Shown in pieces: positions 1 to 5,900 of a stretch of 7,695 nt of DNA (its first letter is position 1; each line of letters begins with the position of its first letter). Origin of the DNA: Acetobacteraceae bacterium. Lineage in GTDB: Bacteria > Pseudomonadota > Alphaproteobacteria > Acetobacterales > Acetobacteraceae. The stretch covers positions 1 through 7,695 of the forward strand of contig DAHUXX010000195.1 of the NCBI GenBank assembly GCA_027306955.1. Direction: 5' to 3'. A program made the translations under genes and the position numbers. The notes beneath the pieces were generated by a model that saw nothing but the letters and a program-made list of their open reading frames with translations, made no database searches and was not told where the DNA came from.

Positions 1-671
1 TCGAGCGCGAGACCAAGCCCCTCGGCAAGACCCTGCGCCAGCGCCGTTTTGACCTCGGCCAGCGGCGGGGGAGCATCCGCGGTCAGTTCCGAAATCGTTA
101 CGATACGCTGCGCCGCCGTCTCGGCGCCGTGGCGCGCGAGCTTCGCCGCCGGCACGCGCAGCAGCCGCACCATCCGCGCCGGATCGAAGCGCACCAGCAT
201 CGTGCCCTGGTAGAACAGCGACCGGCCCTCGAAGAAGCCGCCGGTGCCTCCGAGCTTGCGACCATCGACCTCGATGTCGTTACGTGGCCGGAACCGCGCG
301 GCGATGCCGAGCCGCGCCAAGCCCAGGCATGCGGCCTCGCAGATCGCCCGCGCGGCGGCCGACAGATCCGTGAACGGCAGATGCGAGCGAGCGAACACCA
401 GCTCCCAGCCAAACTGGCCCTCGTCGAGATACAGCGCGCCGCCGCCGGTCACCCGCCGCCCCACCTCCACCCCTGCCTCGCGGCAAGCGGCGAGATCCAC
501 CGCCTCCTCCAGCACCTGGTGGCGTCCCGCCAGCACGCAGGGGCGGAATTGCAGGAAGCGCAGCGTGTCCTGAATCCGGCCCGCGGCGTGCAGCGAGATC
601 AGCGCCTGGTCGAAGGCAATGTTCTCGCGCCCGCCGCGCAGACCGGTGTCGATCCAGCGGAACGGAACCAC
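1..671 (-). CDS. lplA: Lipoate-protein ligase of the sHdr-linked type (sLpl), C-terminus cut by window edge
   Basis: This gene encodes an ATP-dependent ligase that joins octanoate or lipoate to a carrier-protein lysine. From context the target is LbpA, the lipoate-binding protein that partners sHdr, not the 2-oxoacid dehydrogenases. Seen: 223 codons, 3' end missing. The start reads FRWIDTG (residues 4-10), then the ligase loop RRVTGGGALYLDEG (72-85), which binds the acyl-AMP. NDIEVDGRKLGGTGGF (131-146) follows, with Lys139 at the position of the catalytic lysine (E. coli LplA Lys133). Start: GTG at 671 is the first possible start, because the lipS1 stop TAG lies in the same frame one codon upstream. 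No clear Shine-Dalgarno is visible, so translation is probably coupled to lipS1. The cut hides whether an LplB-like C-terminal domain is fused. Family call is firm; the sHdr-specific role is inferred from the neighbours. Confidence 0.9.
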   Translation of the reverse strand, partial: MVPFRWIDTGLRGGRENIAFDQALISLHAAGRIQDTLRFLQFRPCVLAGRHQVLEEAVDLAACREAGVEVGRRVTGGGALYLDEGQFGWELVFARSHLPFTDLSAAARAICEAACLGLARLGIAARFRPRNDIEVDGRKLGGTGGFFEGRSLFYQGTMLVRFDPARMVRLLRVPAAKLARHGAETAAQRIVTISELTADAPPPLAEVKTALAQGLAEGLGLAL

Positions 672-674
672 GCG

Positions 675-1916
675 CTAGCGCCGCAGCCCGAGCTGGCCGC
701 GCACGCGCCGCAGATCGTTGCCGTTCGGCTTGAACGGGTAGGAGGCGATGTTGCTCGGCGGCGAGTCGCCATACGGCCGGTCGCAGGCTGAGACGTCGTC
801 GGCCTCCTTGCCCGGGCAGCCGGAGGTGCGAAACGCGGTGCCGGCGGCGACGATGCGCTCGATCTCCTCTGGCGGAAGGCCGTAGTCGACCAGCCGGCCC
901 TCGTCGTCGAAGCGCATCCGGTCCAGCGAATGGCCGCGATAGTCGATCAGGTAGCGGGCGAGCTGCACCCGGCGCCATTGCGGGCGCGGCACCGCCGGCA
1001 GGTGGTCCATCAGCGAGCCCTTCTCGGGGAAGAACGCGAACATGTGGCTGTGCCCGCCGAGGTCGCGCAGACGCTGCACCTGGGTCAGCACGTCCAGCTC
1101 GCTCTCGCCCATGCCGACGATGAGGTGCGCACCGAATTTCTCTGGCCCGAAGATCTCGGCAGCGGCGTGCAGGATTTCCCAGTACTTGTCCCAGGAATGC
1201 GGCGACTGCACGCCGCGGCCGCGGGTGCGCTCGAAGATCTCGGGGTTCGCCGCGTCCAGCGCCACGGTGAAGATGTCGGCGCCAAGGTCGTGCAGCTGCT
1301 GCACGTCGTCGCGCGTCATCGTCGTGGGATTGGACAGGATGGAGACGGGAATATGTGGCACCCGCTCCATCCAGCGGCGCAGCACCACGCGCGTGTCCTC
1401 GTCCGAGTTCGGATGCGTGATCATGCTGATGCACATGCGGTGGAACTGCCCGCCATCGCCGCCGGAGGCCACGATGTCCAGCACCTCGTCATAGGGCACC
1501 GCCGGCCAGTCGACGCGGATGAAGTTGCGGTCGGCGTAGTCGCGCTCCGCCTCGCGATGGCGCGCGAGGCCGCAATAGGCGCAGTTGGCGCGGCATCCCT
1601 CGGGGTAGGTCAGCAGCAGGTTGAGGCAGCGCGTGCAGCAGGTGCGGTGCATCGCGCCCTGCATCACGCCGAGCGTGATCGCCGCCGCCGTCGACATCTG
1701 CACATAGGCCGGCGAGCGCATGTCCGGGGTGAGGATGTTGTCGTTGGGCCGATAGACGCCCCGCGGCGGCACCGAATGCGCCTTCACCGCGGCACCGTTG
1801 CGCCGGTCGGCGGGGACCACACCCGGCATCCGCGGCTGCATGGTCGCCGCGAGGTTCGCGTCCGGTTCCTTGGTGCGCACCGAGGCGGGCGAACGCGGCA
1901 GCTCAAGACAGCTCAT
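675..1916 (-). CDS. lipS1: Radical SAM lipoyl synthase component LipS1
   Basis: The product is a 413-residue radical SAM protein. LipS1 and LipS2 together insert the two sulfurs into a protein-bound octanoyl group, replacing the single-enzyme LipA. Seen: the CX3CX2C cluster motif at Cys108, Cys112 and Cys115 (CRANCAYCG). A second group, Cys93, Cys94 and Cys97 (CCTRC), lies just before it, and Cys367 (SGCPGK) and Cys378 near the C-terminus; these could hold an auxiliary sulfur-donating cluster. Other landmarks are SILSNPTT (193-199) and LIVGMGES (265-272). Start: ATG at 1916 has GGGGAG six nt upstream and overlaps the end of lipT by 14 nt; the frame stays open to 2219 but has no better start. 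The ligase gene follows three nt after the stop. Which of the two radical SAM genes is LipS1 and which LipS2 is recalled from family features, less certain than the pair call. Confidence 0.87.
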   Translation of the reverse strand: MSCLELPRSPASVRTKEPDANLAATMQPRMPGVVPADRRNGAAVKAHSVPPRGVYRPNDNILTPDMRSPAYVQMSTAAAITLGVMQGAMHRTCCTRCLNLLLTYPEGCRANCAYCGLARHREAERDYADRNFIRVDWPAVPYDEVLDIVASGGDGGQFHRMCISMITHPNSDEDTRVVLRRWMERVPHIPVSILSNPTTMTRDDVQQLHDLGADIFTVALDAANPEIFERTRGRGVQSPHSWDKYWEILHAAAEIFGPEKFGAHLIVGMGESELDVLTQVQRLRDLGGHSHMFAFFPEKGSLMDHLPAVPRPQWRRVQLARYLIDYRGHSLDRMRFDDEGRLVDYGLPPEEIERIVAAGTAFRTSGCPGKEADDVSACDRPYGDSPPSNIASYPFKPNGNDLRRVRGQLGLRR

Positions 1917-2985
1917 GGATTTCTCCCCAGTATTCGTCGAACCCGATCCAGCCGGCGCGCTGCAACGCAGCACCCGGTACCTCCCCGGCATTATAACGCT
2001 CAAGCAACGCCCGGCGACGGGCAAGCGCGCGCGCGAACGTGACGTCATAGAGATCCGCCAGATCCTCCTCGTACCCGGCGAGCGCCGTCGCGCAACCGCC
2101 GAGATGCGCCACGCCCGCCGCGCCGGCAAGCGTGCCGGACAGCACCGCTGCGGCGATGCCGGCACCGCTGACCGGGTGCGCGAGCCCCGCCGCGTCGCCG
2201 GCGAGCAGCACGGCGACATCGCCCAGCCAGCCCGCGGCCTGCAGCCGGCCGCCGACCGGGATCGCGCCGCCGGTCAGGCCCAGCACGGCCGCACCCACCC
2301 TGCCCTCGCGGACCAGGCGCGCGTGCAGTTGTTGCAGCAGCGGCTTCAGCGTGGCGCGCGCCGCCGGCACGACGCCGAGGCCGAGGTTGGCCGTCGTCCC
2401 GCAAGGAAACAGCCAGCCATAGCCACCGGGATAGTCAGCGCAGAGAAAAATGTCGGTGGCGTCGTACGTTTCGAGGAGCGGCACGCGGATCTGGCGGGCC
2501 TCCACCAGCTCCTTGTTCACCGAGCCGATGGCGGCACCGACGCGCGAGCGCGGGCCGTCGGCGCCCATCACCAAGTGCGGGCGAAGCTCGGTCCCGTCGG
2601 AGAGGCGGACGGTGCCGTCCGGCATGATGCGCGCAAGCGAGGTCGCGAAGCGCAGCTCCGCCCCGGCCGCGGCCGCGCGCGCCGCGAGCAGCGCGTCGAA
2701 GCGTGCGCGATCCAGCATCCGGCCGCGAAAGCCCGCCGTCTCCTCAGCCGGGTCCTGCTCGATCGCGGTGCACATGCGCTCGATCGTCTGCCGGTGCACG
2801 GCGCCGAGCCCCGCGACCTCCTGGTCGAGCAGCAGCGGAACGAACTCCGCGCATTGCACCGGCTCACCGGCGACGGCGCGGCGGTCAATCGCCAGCACGT
2901 CGAGCCCCGCGGACGCGGCAGCCTCCGCCGCACGGCTGCCCGCCGGCCCCAGCCCGACCACCAGCAGATCGGGCGAGAGGTTCAC
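1903..2985 (-). CDS. lipT: FAD-dependent oxidoreductase LipT (geranylgeranyl-reductase-like fold)
   Basis: A 360-residue soluble flavoprotein. Seen: an N-terminal Rossmann motif GLGPAGSRAA (11-20); acidic Asp34 at the end of strand 2; PVQCAEF (43-48), resembling the cysteine-containing active-site segment of geranylgeranyl reductases; the GADGPRS motif (141-147); GGYGWLFP (187-194); and the flavin-binding segment LLAGDAAGLAHPVSGAGI (260-277). No membrane segment or signal peptide is evident. Family tools would often name it geranylgeranyl reductase, but its place between lipS2 and lipS1 identifies it as LipT, described in sHdr-linked lipoate clusters and proposed to deliver electrons for lipoate assembly. 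That role is inference. Start: GTG at 2985 forms a GTGA overlap with the lipS2 stop, and the protein begins right at the flavin domain, so the start is well supported. lipS1 begins 14 nt before its end. Confidence 0.86.
   Translation of the reverse strand: MNLSPDLLVVGLGPAGSRAAEAAASAGLDVLAIDRRAVAGEPVQCAEFVPLLLDQEVAGLGAVHRQTIERMCTAIEQDPAEETAGFRGRMLDRARFDALLAARAAAAGAELRFATSLARIMPDGTVRLSDGTELRPHLVMGADGPRSRVGAAIGSVNKELVEARQIRVPLLETYDATDIFLCADYPGGYGWLFPCGTTANLGLGVVPAARATLKPLLQQLHARLVREGRVGAAVLGLTGGAIPVGGRLQAAGWLGDVAVLLAGDAAGLAHPVSGAGIAAAVLSGTLAGAAGVAHLGGCATALAGYEEDLADLYDVTFARALARRRALLERYNAGEVPGAALQRAGWIGFDEYWGEIHELS
1922..1928 (-). promoter_or_regulatory. Shine-Dalgarno of lipS1 inside lipT
   Basis: On the minus strand GGGGAGA lies here, six nt before ATG 1916. 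It sits within the last codons of lipT and decides the lipS1 start in a frame that stays open for another 101 codons upstream. It supports re-initiation by ribosomes finishing lipT. Confidence 0.7.
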
Positions 2986-4016
2986 GCCGCGCAGGCCCGC
3001 CGACCGGAAAGCCCGTCAAGGGCGACGGCGCAGCACGCATGCTCCTGCAGCACCGGCCGGCCGATGGCGCGCGCCAGTGCCACGATACCGGCGGCCGGAT
3101 AGGCGATGCCGTCGAAACCCGCCATCACCGCGTATGCGTCCGTCTGCATCTTGTGCGCGCCCGCGGGCCTGGCGCAGCCGAGCTGCACCGGGGCGTGGCG
3201 GATGCGCCTGCGCGCGGCGAGGAACACCTCCGCGATCTCCTCCGGCGACGGGGTCGCGAAGGGCCGGTCGTGCGGGGCGTAGAACGGCATGACGACGACG
3301 AGCACGAGCGCCGCGATGGGCACGCTCGCCACCATCTCGAGCGCCTTCATCTCGCCCAGCATGCGTCCGTAATGCAGGCCGATGATGATGTGCGGCACCA
3401 CTTCCATCCGTGTGGCGGTCAGCGCCGCGAGCGTCGCCTCGTAATCCGCTACCGGCCGGTCGAGGTGATAGACGTCGCGGATCGTCTCCTCGGCGCCGAT
3501 CACGTCCACCATGGCGACATCGACGCCCGCCGCCTCCATCAGCCGCGCGCGGCGCTCGTCGATCAGCGCGGCGTGGGCAGCGACGCGCAGCTTGGGGAAG
3601 TCGCGCTTCAGCCGCTCGATGACGGGGTAATAGCGTTCGTACGGCACCTCGTTGCGCCGGTTGGAGCCGCCGGAAAGCAGGAAGCCGCCGAGATCGCGCT
3701 CCTCCACCATCTGGCGCACTTGCCGGTCCAGCGCCTCGGGGTTGGTCGCCGGGATCATCGGCCGCAGGATCGCCGCCTGGCAGTGGTCGCAGTTGAGCGC
3801 GCAGGCGCCGCCGGTGATCGAAAAGGCCGGGAACGCGCGGCGGCCGCAGCCCTTCAGCTCCTCGCTCTCGTAGGCGCGGAAGGTGGGCGTGTAGAACCGC
3901 AGCGGGCCGAGCGGGCGCTCGCGCGCCTCCGCCTCGAAGCCGGCGACGAGGTGCCGCGCGAGCGGCAGATCCTCGAACACATCGATCCCCTGCGCCGCAT
4001 CCAGCCAGGCACTCAT
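2982..4016 (-). CDS. lipS2: Radical SAM lipoyl synthase component LipS2
   Basis: A 344-residue radical SAM protein, partner of LipS1 in sulfur insertion into protein-bound octanoate. Seen: the CX3CX2C motif at Cys72, Cys76 and Cys79 (CALNCDHCQ), preceded by SITGGA (67-71); GGFLLSGGSN (110-119), a glycine-rich SAM-binding-like strand; VVPHIIIGLHYG (206-217); and VVVMPFYAP (240-248). Further cysteines are Cys57 (LKGCG), Cys281 (LGCARPAGAHK) and Cys328-Cys329 near the C-terminus. Start: ATG at 4016 has AAAGGGGGA about four nt upstream; farther upstream in-frame sequence has no domain signal. This is the first gene of the leftward lipoate operon; its stop overlaps the lipT start by four nt. It diverges from the amidotransferase-like gene with only 62 nt between the starts, so its promoter probably reaches into that gene. 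Confidence 0.87.
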   Translation of the reverse strand: MSAWLDAAQGIDVFEDLPLARHLVAGFEAEARERPLGPLRFYTPTFRAYESEELKGCGRRAFPAFSITGGACALNCDHCQAAILRPMIPATNPEALDRQVRQMVEERDLGGFLLSGGSNRRNEVPYERYYPVIERLKRDFPKLRVAAHAALIDERRARLMEAAGVDVAMVDVIGAEETIRDVYHLDRPVADYEATLAALTATRMEVVPHIIIGLHYGRMLGEMKALEMVASVPIAALVLVVVMPFYAPHDRPFATPSPEEIAEVFLAARRRIRHAPVQLGCARPAGAHKMQTDAYAVMAGFDGIAYPAAGIVALARAIGRPVLQEHACCAVALDGLSGRRACAA

Positions 4017-4028
4017 CGCGTCCCCCTT

Positions 4029-4051
4029 TCGCACCGGTCCACGGGGTGCGA
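4029..4051. promoter_or_regulatory. Inverted repeat in the lipS2 / amidotransferase-like divergent intergenic region
   Basis: TCGCACC at 4029-4035 and its exact complement GGTGCGA at 4045-4051 flank a 9-nt spacer. The repeat sits in the 62-nt gap between two head-to-head genes, next to the lipS2 Shine-Dalgarno. A further direct GGTGCG lies at 4070-4075, just before the GTG of the amidotransferase-like gene. Center-to-center spacing is 16 bp, compatible with a dimeric regulator binding or with an mRNA hairpin. The region is GC-rich and I see no convincing -10/-35 pair on either strand. Function is inferred from position only. Confidence 0.35.
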
Positions 4052-4078
4052 CGCTGCGCGCGTGAGCGAGGTGCGCCC

Positions 4079-4777
4079 GTGAAGACCATTGCCGTTCTGC
4101 AACATACTGACTCCGAATATCTCGGTCTGCTCGAGGACCATCTCGAGGGACGTTCGATCCGCTTCGCCTATCTGCGCCCGTTCGCGCCCGGCGCACACCT
4201 GCCCACGACGGCCGAAGGCTATGATGGGCTGATCATCCTGGGCGCCGGCCCGCGCGGCGTGGTGAGCGGCGACCTGCTGGCGAGCCTCGGCGCGGAACTG
4301 CGCCTCGCCGCGGATTTCCTCGCGCGCGACCTGCCGGTGATCGGCATCGGCATCGGCGCCGCGATCCTCGCACTGGCGGCGGGCGGCGGCGCCGAGGAGG
4401 CACCGTTGCGTTTCGTCGTCGGCACCGCCCTGCGGGTGGAGGCGGACGCGCTCGGCGGGCATCTCCCCGAAACCTTCCCCTACGCCCTCTACATGCGTGA
4501 CCGCCCGGTGCCGCCCAAGGGAGCGCGCATCCTCGCCCGCGACGAGGAGGGCGCGCCAGCGCTGTTCGCCGTGGGCGCGCGCAGCTTCGGCTTCCTGGGC
4601 CACCCCGGCGTCAAAACCGGCATGGTCGAGGACCTGATCATGGAATTCGACGAAGTGCCCGAGGGAACCGCCGACCGCCTGGCGGAGCTCCGTCGCGTGC
4701 AACCGGAAATCGCCGCGGCGCTGACCTCGATCATGGCGGGCCTGGTTGCGGCGACCGGTCTGATGGCGGCGGGCTGA
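4079..4777 (+). CDS. Class-I glutamine-amidotransferase-like protein lacking the catalytic cysteine
   Basis: A 232-residue protein with the fold signature of class-I (GuaA/TrpG-type) amidotransferases: KTIAVLQHT at the N-terminus, then YDGLIILGAGPRGV (48-61), the DLPVIGIGIGAA elbow (84-95) and FGFLGHPGV (170-178). In active enzymes the elbow reads G-(V/I)-C-x-G and supplies the nucleophile; here the aligned residue 91 is Gly. The C-terminal HPE becomes HPG: His175 is kept but the Glu position is Gly177. It therefore should not hydrolyse glutamine. Amidotransferase-like genes near sHdr/LipS clusters are something I recall but cannot verify; the function is unknown. Start: GTG at 4079 with GCGAGG upstream; an in-frame GTG at 4046 would add eleven unconvincing residues. 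It diverges from lipS2 and precedes the repressor gene by 242 nt, which may or may not be co-transcribed. Confidence 0.8.
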   Translation: MKTIAVLQHTDSEYLGLLEDHLEGRSIRFAYLRPFAPGAHLPTTAEGYDGLIILGAGPRGVVSGDLLASLGAELRLAADFLARDLPVIGIGIGAAILALAAGGGAEEAPLRFVVGTALRVEADALGGHLPETFPYALYMRDRPVPPKGARILARDEEGAPALFAVGARSFGFLGHPGVKTGMVEDLIMEFDEVPEGTADRLAELRRVQPEIAAALTSIMAGLVAATGLMAAG

Positions 4778-4887
4778 AGACCTCACGGGACTCATCCGGG
4801 ATTATTCCTTTGCCACGGCGACCGCATCCGCCCTCCCATGCGCCCGGGTGTCGATCCGCGCCCTGGCTGGATTTCCGCCACGAAACC

Positions 4888-4906
4888 CGCGGCGGAACTC
4901 GCCGCG
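4888..4906. repeat. Perfect 7-bp inverted repeat between the amidotransferase-like gene and the ArsR gene
   Basis: CGCGGCG (4888-4894) and CGCCGCG (4900-4906) are separated by GAACT. The all-GC stem would make a stable hairpin. No T-run follows; the next bases are CCTCCCCTGTTGATTCATATT. It could help end the upstream transcript or be an operator upstream of the repressor promoter. The rest of the gap (4778-5019) holds no convincing gene; 4915-4990 is clearly more AT-rich than its surroundings. Confidence 0.35.
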
Positions 4907-4956
4907 CCTCCCCTGTTGATTCATATTCCGTTTAGCGCATCCATAGAAGCGCTTTC

Positions 4957-4984
4957 TTGCCGGCACCGCCAAGCATCCTTTATT
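4957..4984 (+). promoter_or_regulatory. Candidate sigma-70-type promoter of the ArsR-family gene
   Basis: TTGCCG (4957-4962) and TTTATT (4979-4984) are separated by 16 nt, each matching four of six consensus positions. This would put transcription start near 4991, about 29 nt before ATG 5020. An 8-bp palindrome AAGCGCTT (4947-4954) lies just upstream and could be an operator half. A competing weak -35 is TTGATT at 4916-4921. Placed by eye only. Confidence 0.3.
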
Positions 4985-5019
4985 GGCTTTGCGCCCGCAA
5001 CCTGCCACGAACCGCGCCA

Positions 5020-5394
5020 ATGAGCGACAACCCCACCGCGATCGACCTCGCCGCGATGACGCGCAACGCGCGTGTTGCCGCGCGCTTCCTCAAGACCCTC
5101 GCGCATGAACAGCGGCTGCTGATCCTGTGCCATCTGGCGCACGGCGAGTGCTCGGTCGGCGAACTGGAGGCGCGGCTCGGGATGCGCCAGGCCCACCTGT
5201 CCCAGCAGCTCGCGCGCCTCAGGCAGGACGGGCTGGTGCGCACCCGCCGCGCTTCCCGCACCATTTTCTATCGTCTCGCGAGCGAGGACGCCGAGGCCAT
5301 GATCGGCGTTCTCTACGAGCGTTTCTGCGGCCGCGGCGATGCATCACGGTCCTGCCGTCCGCTGTCTCCGCAGCCGGCCAGGGCCGATAGATAG
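5020..5394 (+). CDS. shdrR: ArsR-family sulfur-responsive repressor, sHdrR type
   Basis: A 124-residue winged-helix repressor of the ArsR/SmtB family, in the subgroup that senses sulfane sulfur. Seen: RFLKTLAHEQRLLILCHLAHGECSVGEL (within 22-49) and the recognition helix RQAHLSQQLARLRQDGLVRTRR (56-77), then the wing strand ASRTIFYRL. Cys37 (LILCHL) and Cys103 (YERFCG, last helix) are 66 residues apart. That is the spacing of the switch cysteines in SqrR (41/107), BigR (42/108) and sHdrR (50/116), which form polysulfide or disulfide links and release DNA. Extra cysteines are Cys44 and Cys112. Start: ATG 5020 gives family-typical length; the frame is open from 4957 but that start adds 21 unlikely residues. 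No strong Shine-Dalgarno is visible. Its position between the lipoate and sHdr arms suggests it controls both, and probably itself. Confidence 0.9.
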   Translation: MSDNPTAIDLAAMTRNARVAARFLKTLAHEQRLLILCHLAHGECSVGELEARLGMRQAHLSQQLARLRQDGLVRTRRASRTIFYRLASEDAEAMIGVLYERFCGRGDASRSCRPLSPQPARADR

Positions 5395-5402
5395 ATTTTT
5401 TT
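5375..5402 (+). terminator. Possible weak terminator at the end of the ArsR gene
   Basis: CGGC (5375-5378) and GCCG (5383-5386) can pair around CAGG, and a run of seven T lies at 5396-5402. The stem is short and the T-run starts nine nt after it, so this is not a textbook intrinsic terminator. The T-run may instead belong to the AT-rich control region of dsrE. Confidence 0.2.
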
Positions 5403-5495
5403 GCATATGTGGCTGGCGGGCGGGGAGGTTCTTCGCTACGCTGCCGCGACGGGCGATCGTGGACCAACCGCGCACGCCTTTCCGGGATATGCATA
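5403..5495. promoter_or_regulatory. dsrE upstream region with spaced GCATAT / ATATGC elements
   Basis: The 113-nt gap before dsrE (5395-5507) has a T-rich start. It holds GCATAT at 5403-5408 (overlapping palindrome CATATG) and its complement ATATGC at 5487-5492, inside the 8-bp palindrome TATGCATA (5488-5495). The flanks are also similar: 10 of 12 bases match between TTTTTGCATATG and the complement of GATATGCATAAA. These are the only AT-rich patches in the gap and are candidate repressor sites for the ArsR protein encoded just upstream. No good promoter hexamer pair was found. Confidence 0.3.
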
Positions 5496-5507
5496 AACGG
5501 GGGAAAC

Positions 5508-5888
5508 GTGGCGCATAAGCTGCTGATCATTATGGTGAATACCGACCCGCGGAATGGCGAGGAACTGGGTGCCCCGTTCTTCCAGGCCAGTGTCGCCGCG
5601 GCGATGGATTATGAGGTGGAGGTGGTCTGCACCGCCACTGCCGGCTCGCTGATGAAGAAGGGTGTGGCCGAGAAGCTGCACGTGAAGCCGGGCTCGCCCA
5701 AGACCGTGTACGATTTCATCCGCGACGCGCACGAGGCCGGGGTGAAATTCTACTGCTGCTCCCCCAATCTCGATCTGTTCGACATGACGGAGGACGACCT
5801 GATCCCCGAATGCGAGGGGATCGTGGGCGGCGCCCATGTCATTTCCTCCGTCATGGAAGACGACGACACGAAGGTTCTAACTTACTAG
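5508..5888 (+). CDS. dsrE3A: DsrE-family sulfurtransferase (DsrE3A type)
   Basis: A 126-residue small soluble sulfur carrier. Seen: HKLLIIMVNTDPRNGEELGAPF (3-24), the DsrE-fold first strand and loop; the middle strand VEVVCTATAGSLMKKG (37-52); and FYCCSPNLDLFDMT (81-94) with vicinal Cys83-Cys84. These match the two conserved cysteines I recall for DsrE3A of Hyphomicrobium. Cys41 and Cys102 are additional. DsrE3A accepts sulfane sulfur from TusA or rhodanese-type donors and passes it toward the sHdr complex. Start: GTG at 5508 has CGGGGGA a few nt upstream; the nearby ATG at 5489 is out of frame. hdrC1 starts 12 nt after the stop, with its AGGA overlapping the stop codon, so the genes are co-transcribed. 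Unlike many sHdr clusters, no tusA lies next to it on the upstream side. Confidence 0.9.
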   Translation: MAHKLLIIMVNTDPRNGEELGAPFFQASVAAAMDYEVEVVCTATAGSLMKKGVAEKLHVKPGSPKTVYDFIRDAHEAGVKFYCCSPNLDLFDMTEDDLIPECEGIVGGAHVISSVMEDDDTKVLTY

Positions 5889-5900
5889 GACATTCGCAAC

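Noticed and set aside
1872..1881. Ten-base palindrome GGTGCGCACC, also at 5235-5244, as a possible shared operator
   Set aside because: Both copies lie inside genes and encode the same tripeptide Val-Arg-Thr with preferred codons, so coincidence explains them.
930..2042. Plus-strand open frame of 370 codons opposite lipS1
   Set aside because: Low-complexity Arg/His/Ala/Val composition and no motif; the opposite strand encodes a radical SAM protein with all its key residues.
1903..2985. LipT gene as a carotenoid/isoprenoid geranylgeranyl reductase
   Set aside because: The fold is similar, but the gene overlaps lipS2 and lipS1 and no isoprenoid gene is nearby.
1798..3102. Long plus-strand open frame (434 codons) opposite lipT and the lipS1 start
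   Set aside because: The translation is Arg/Ala/Gly/His-rich with no domain, a typical antisense shadow in GC-rich DNA; lipT and lipS1 on the other strand carry clear motifs.
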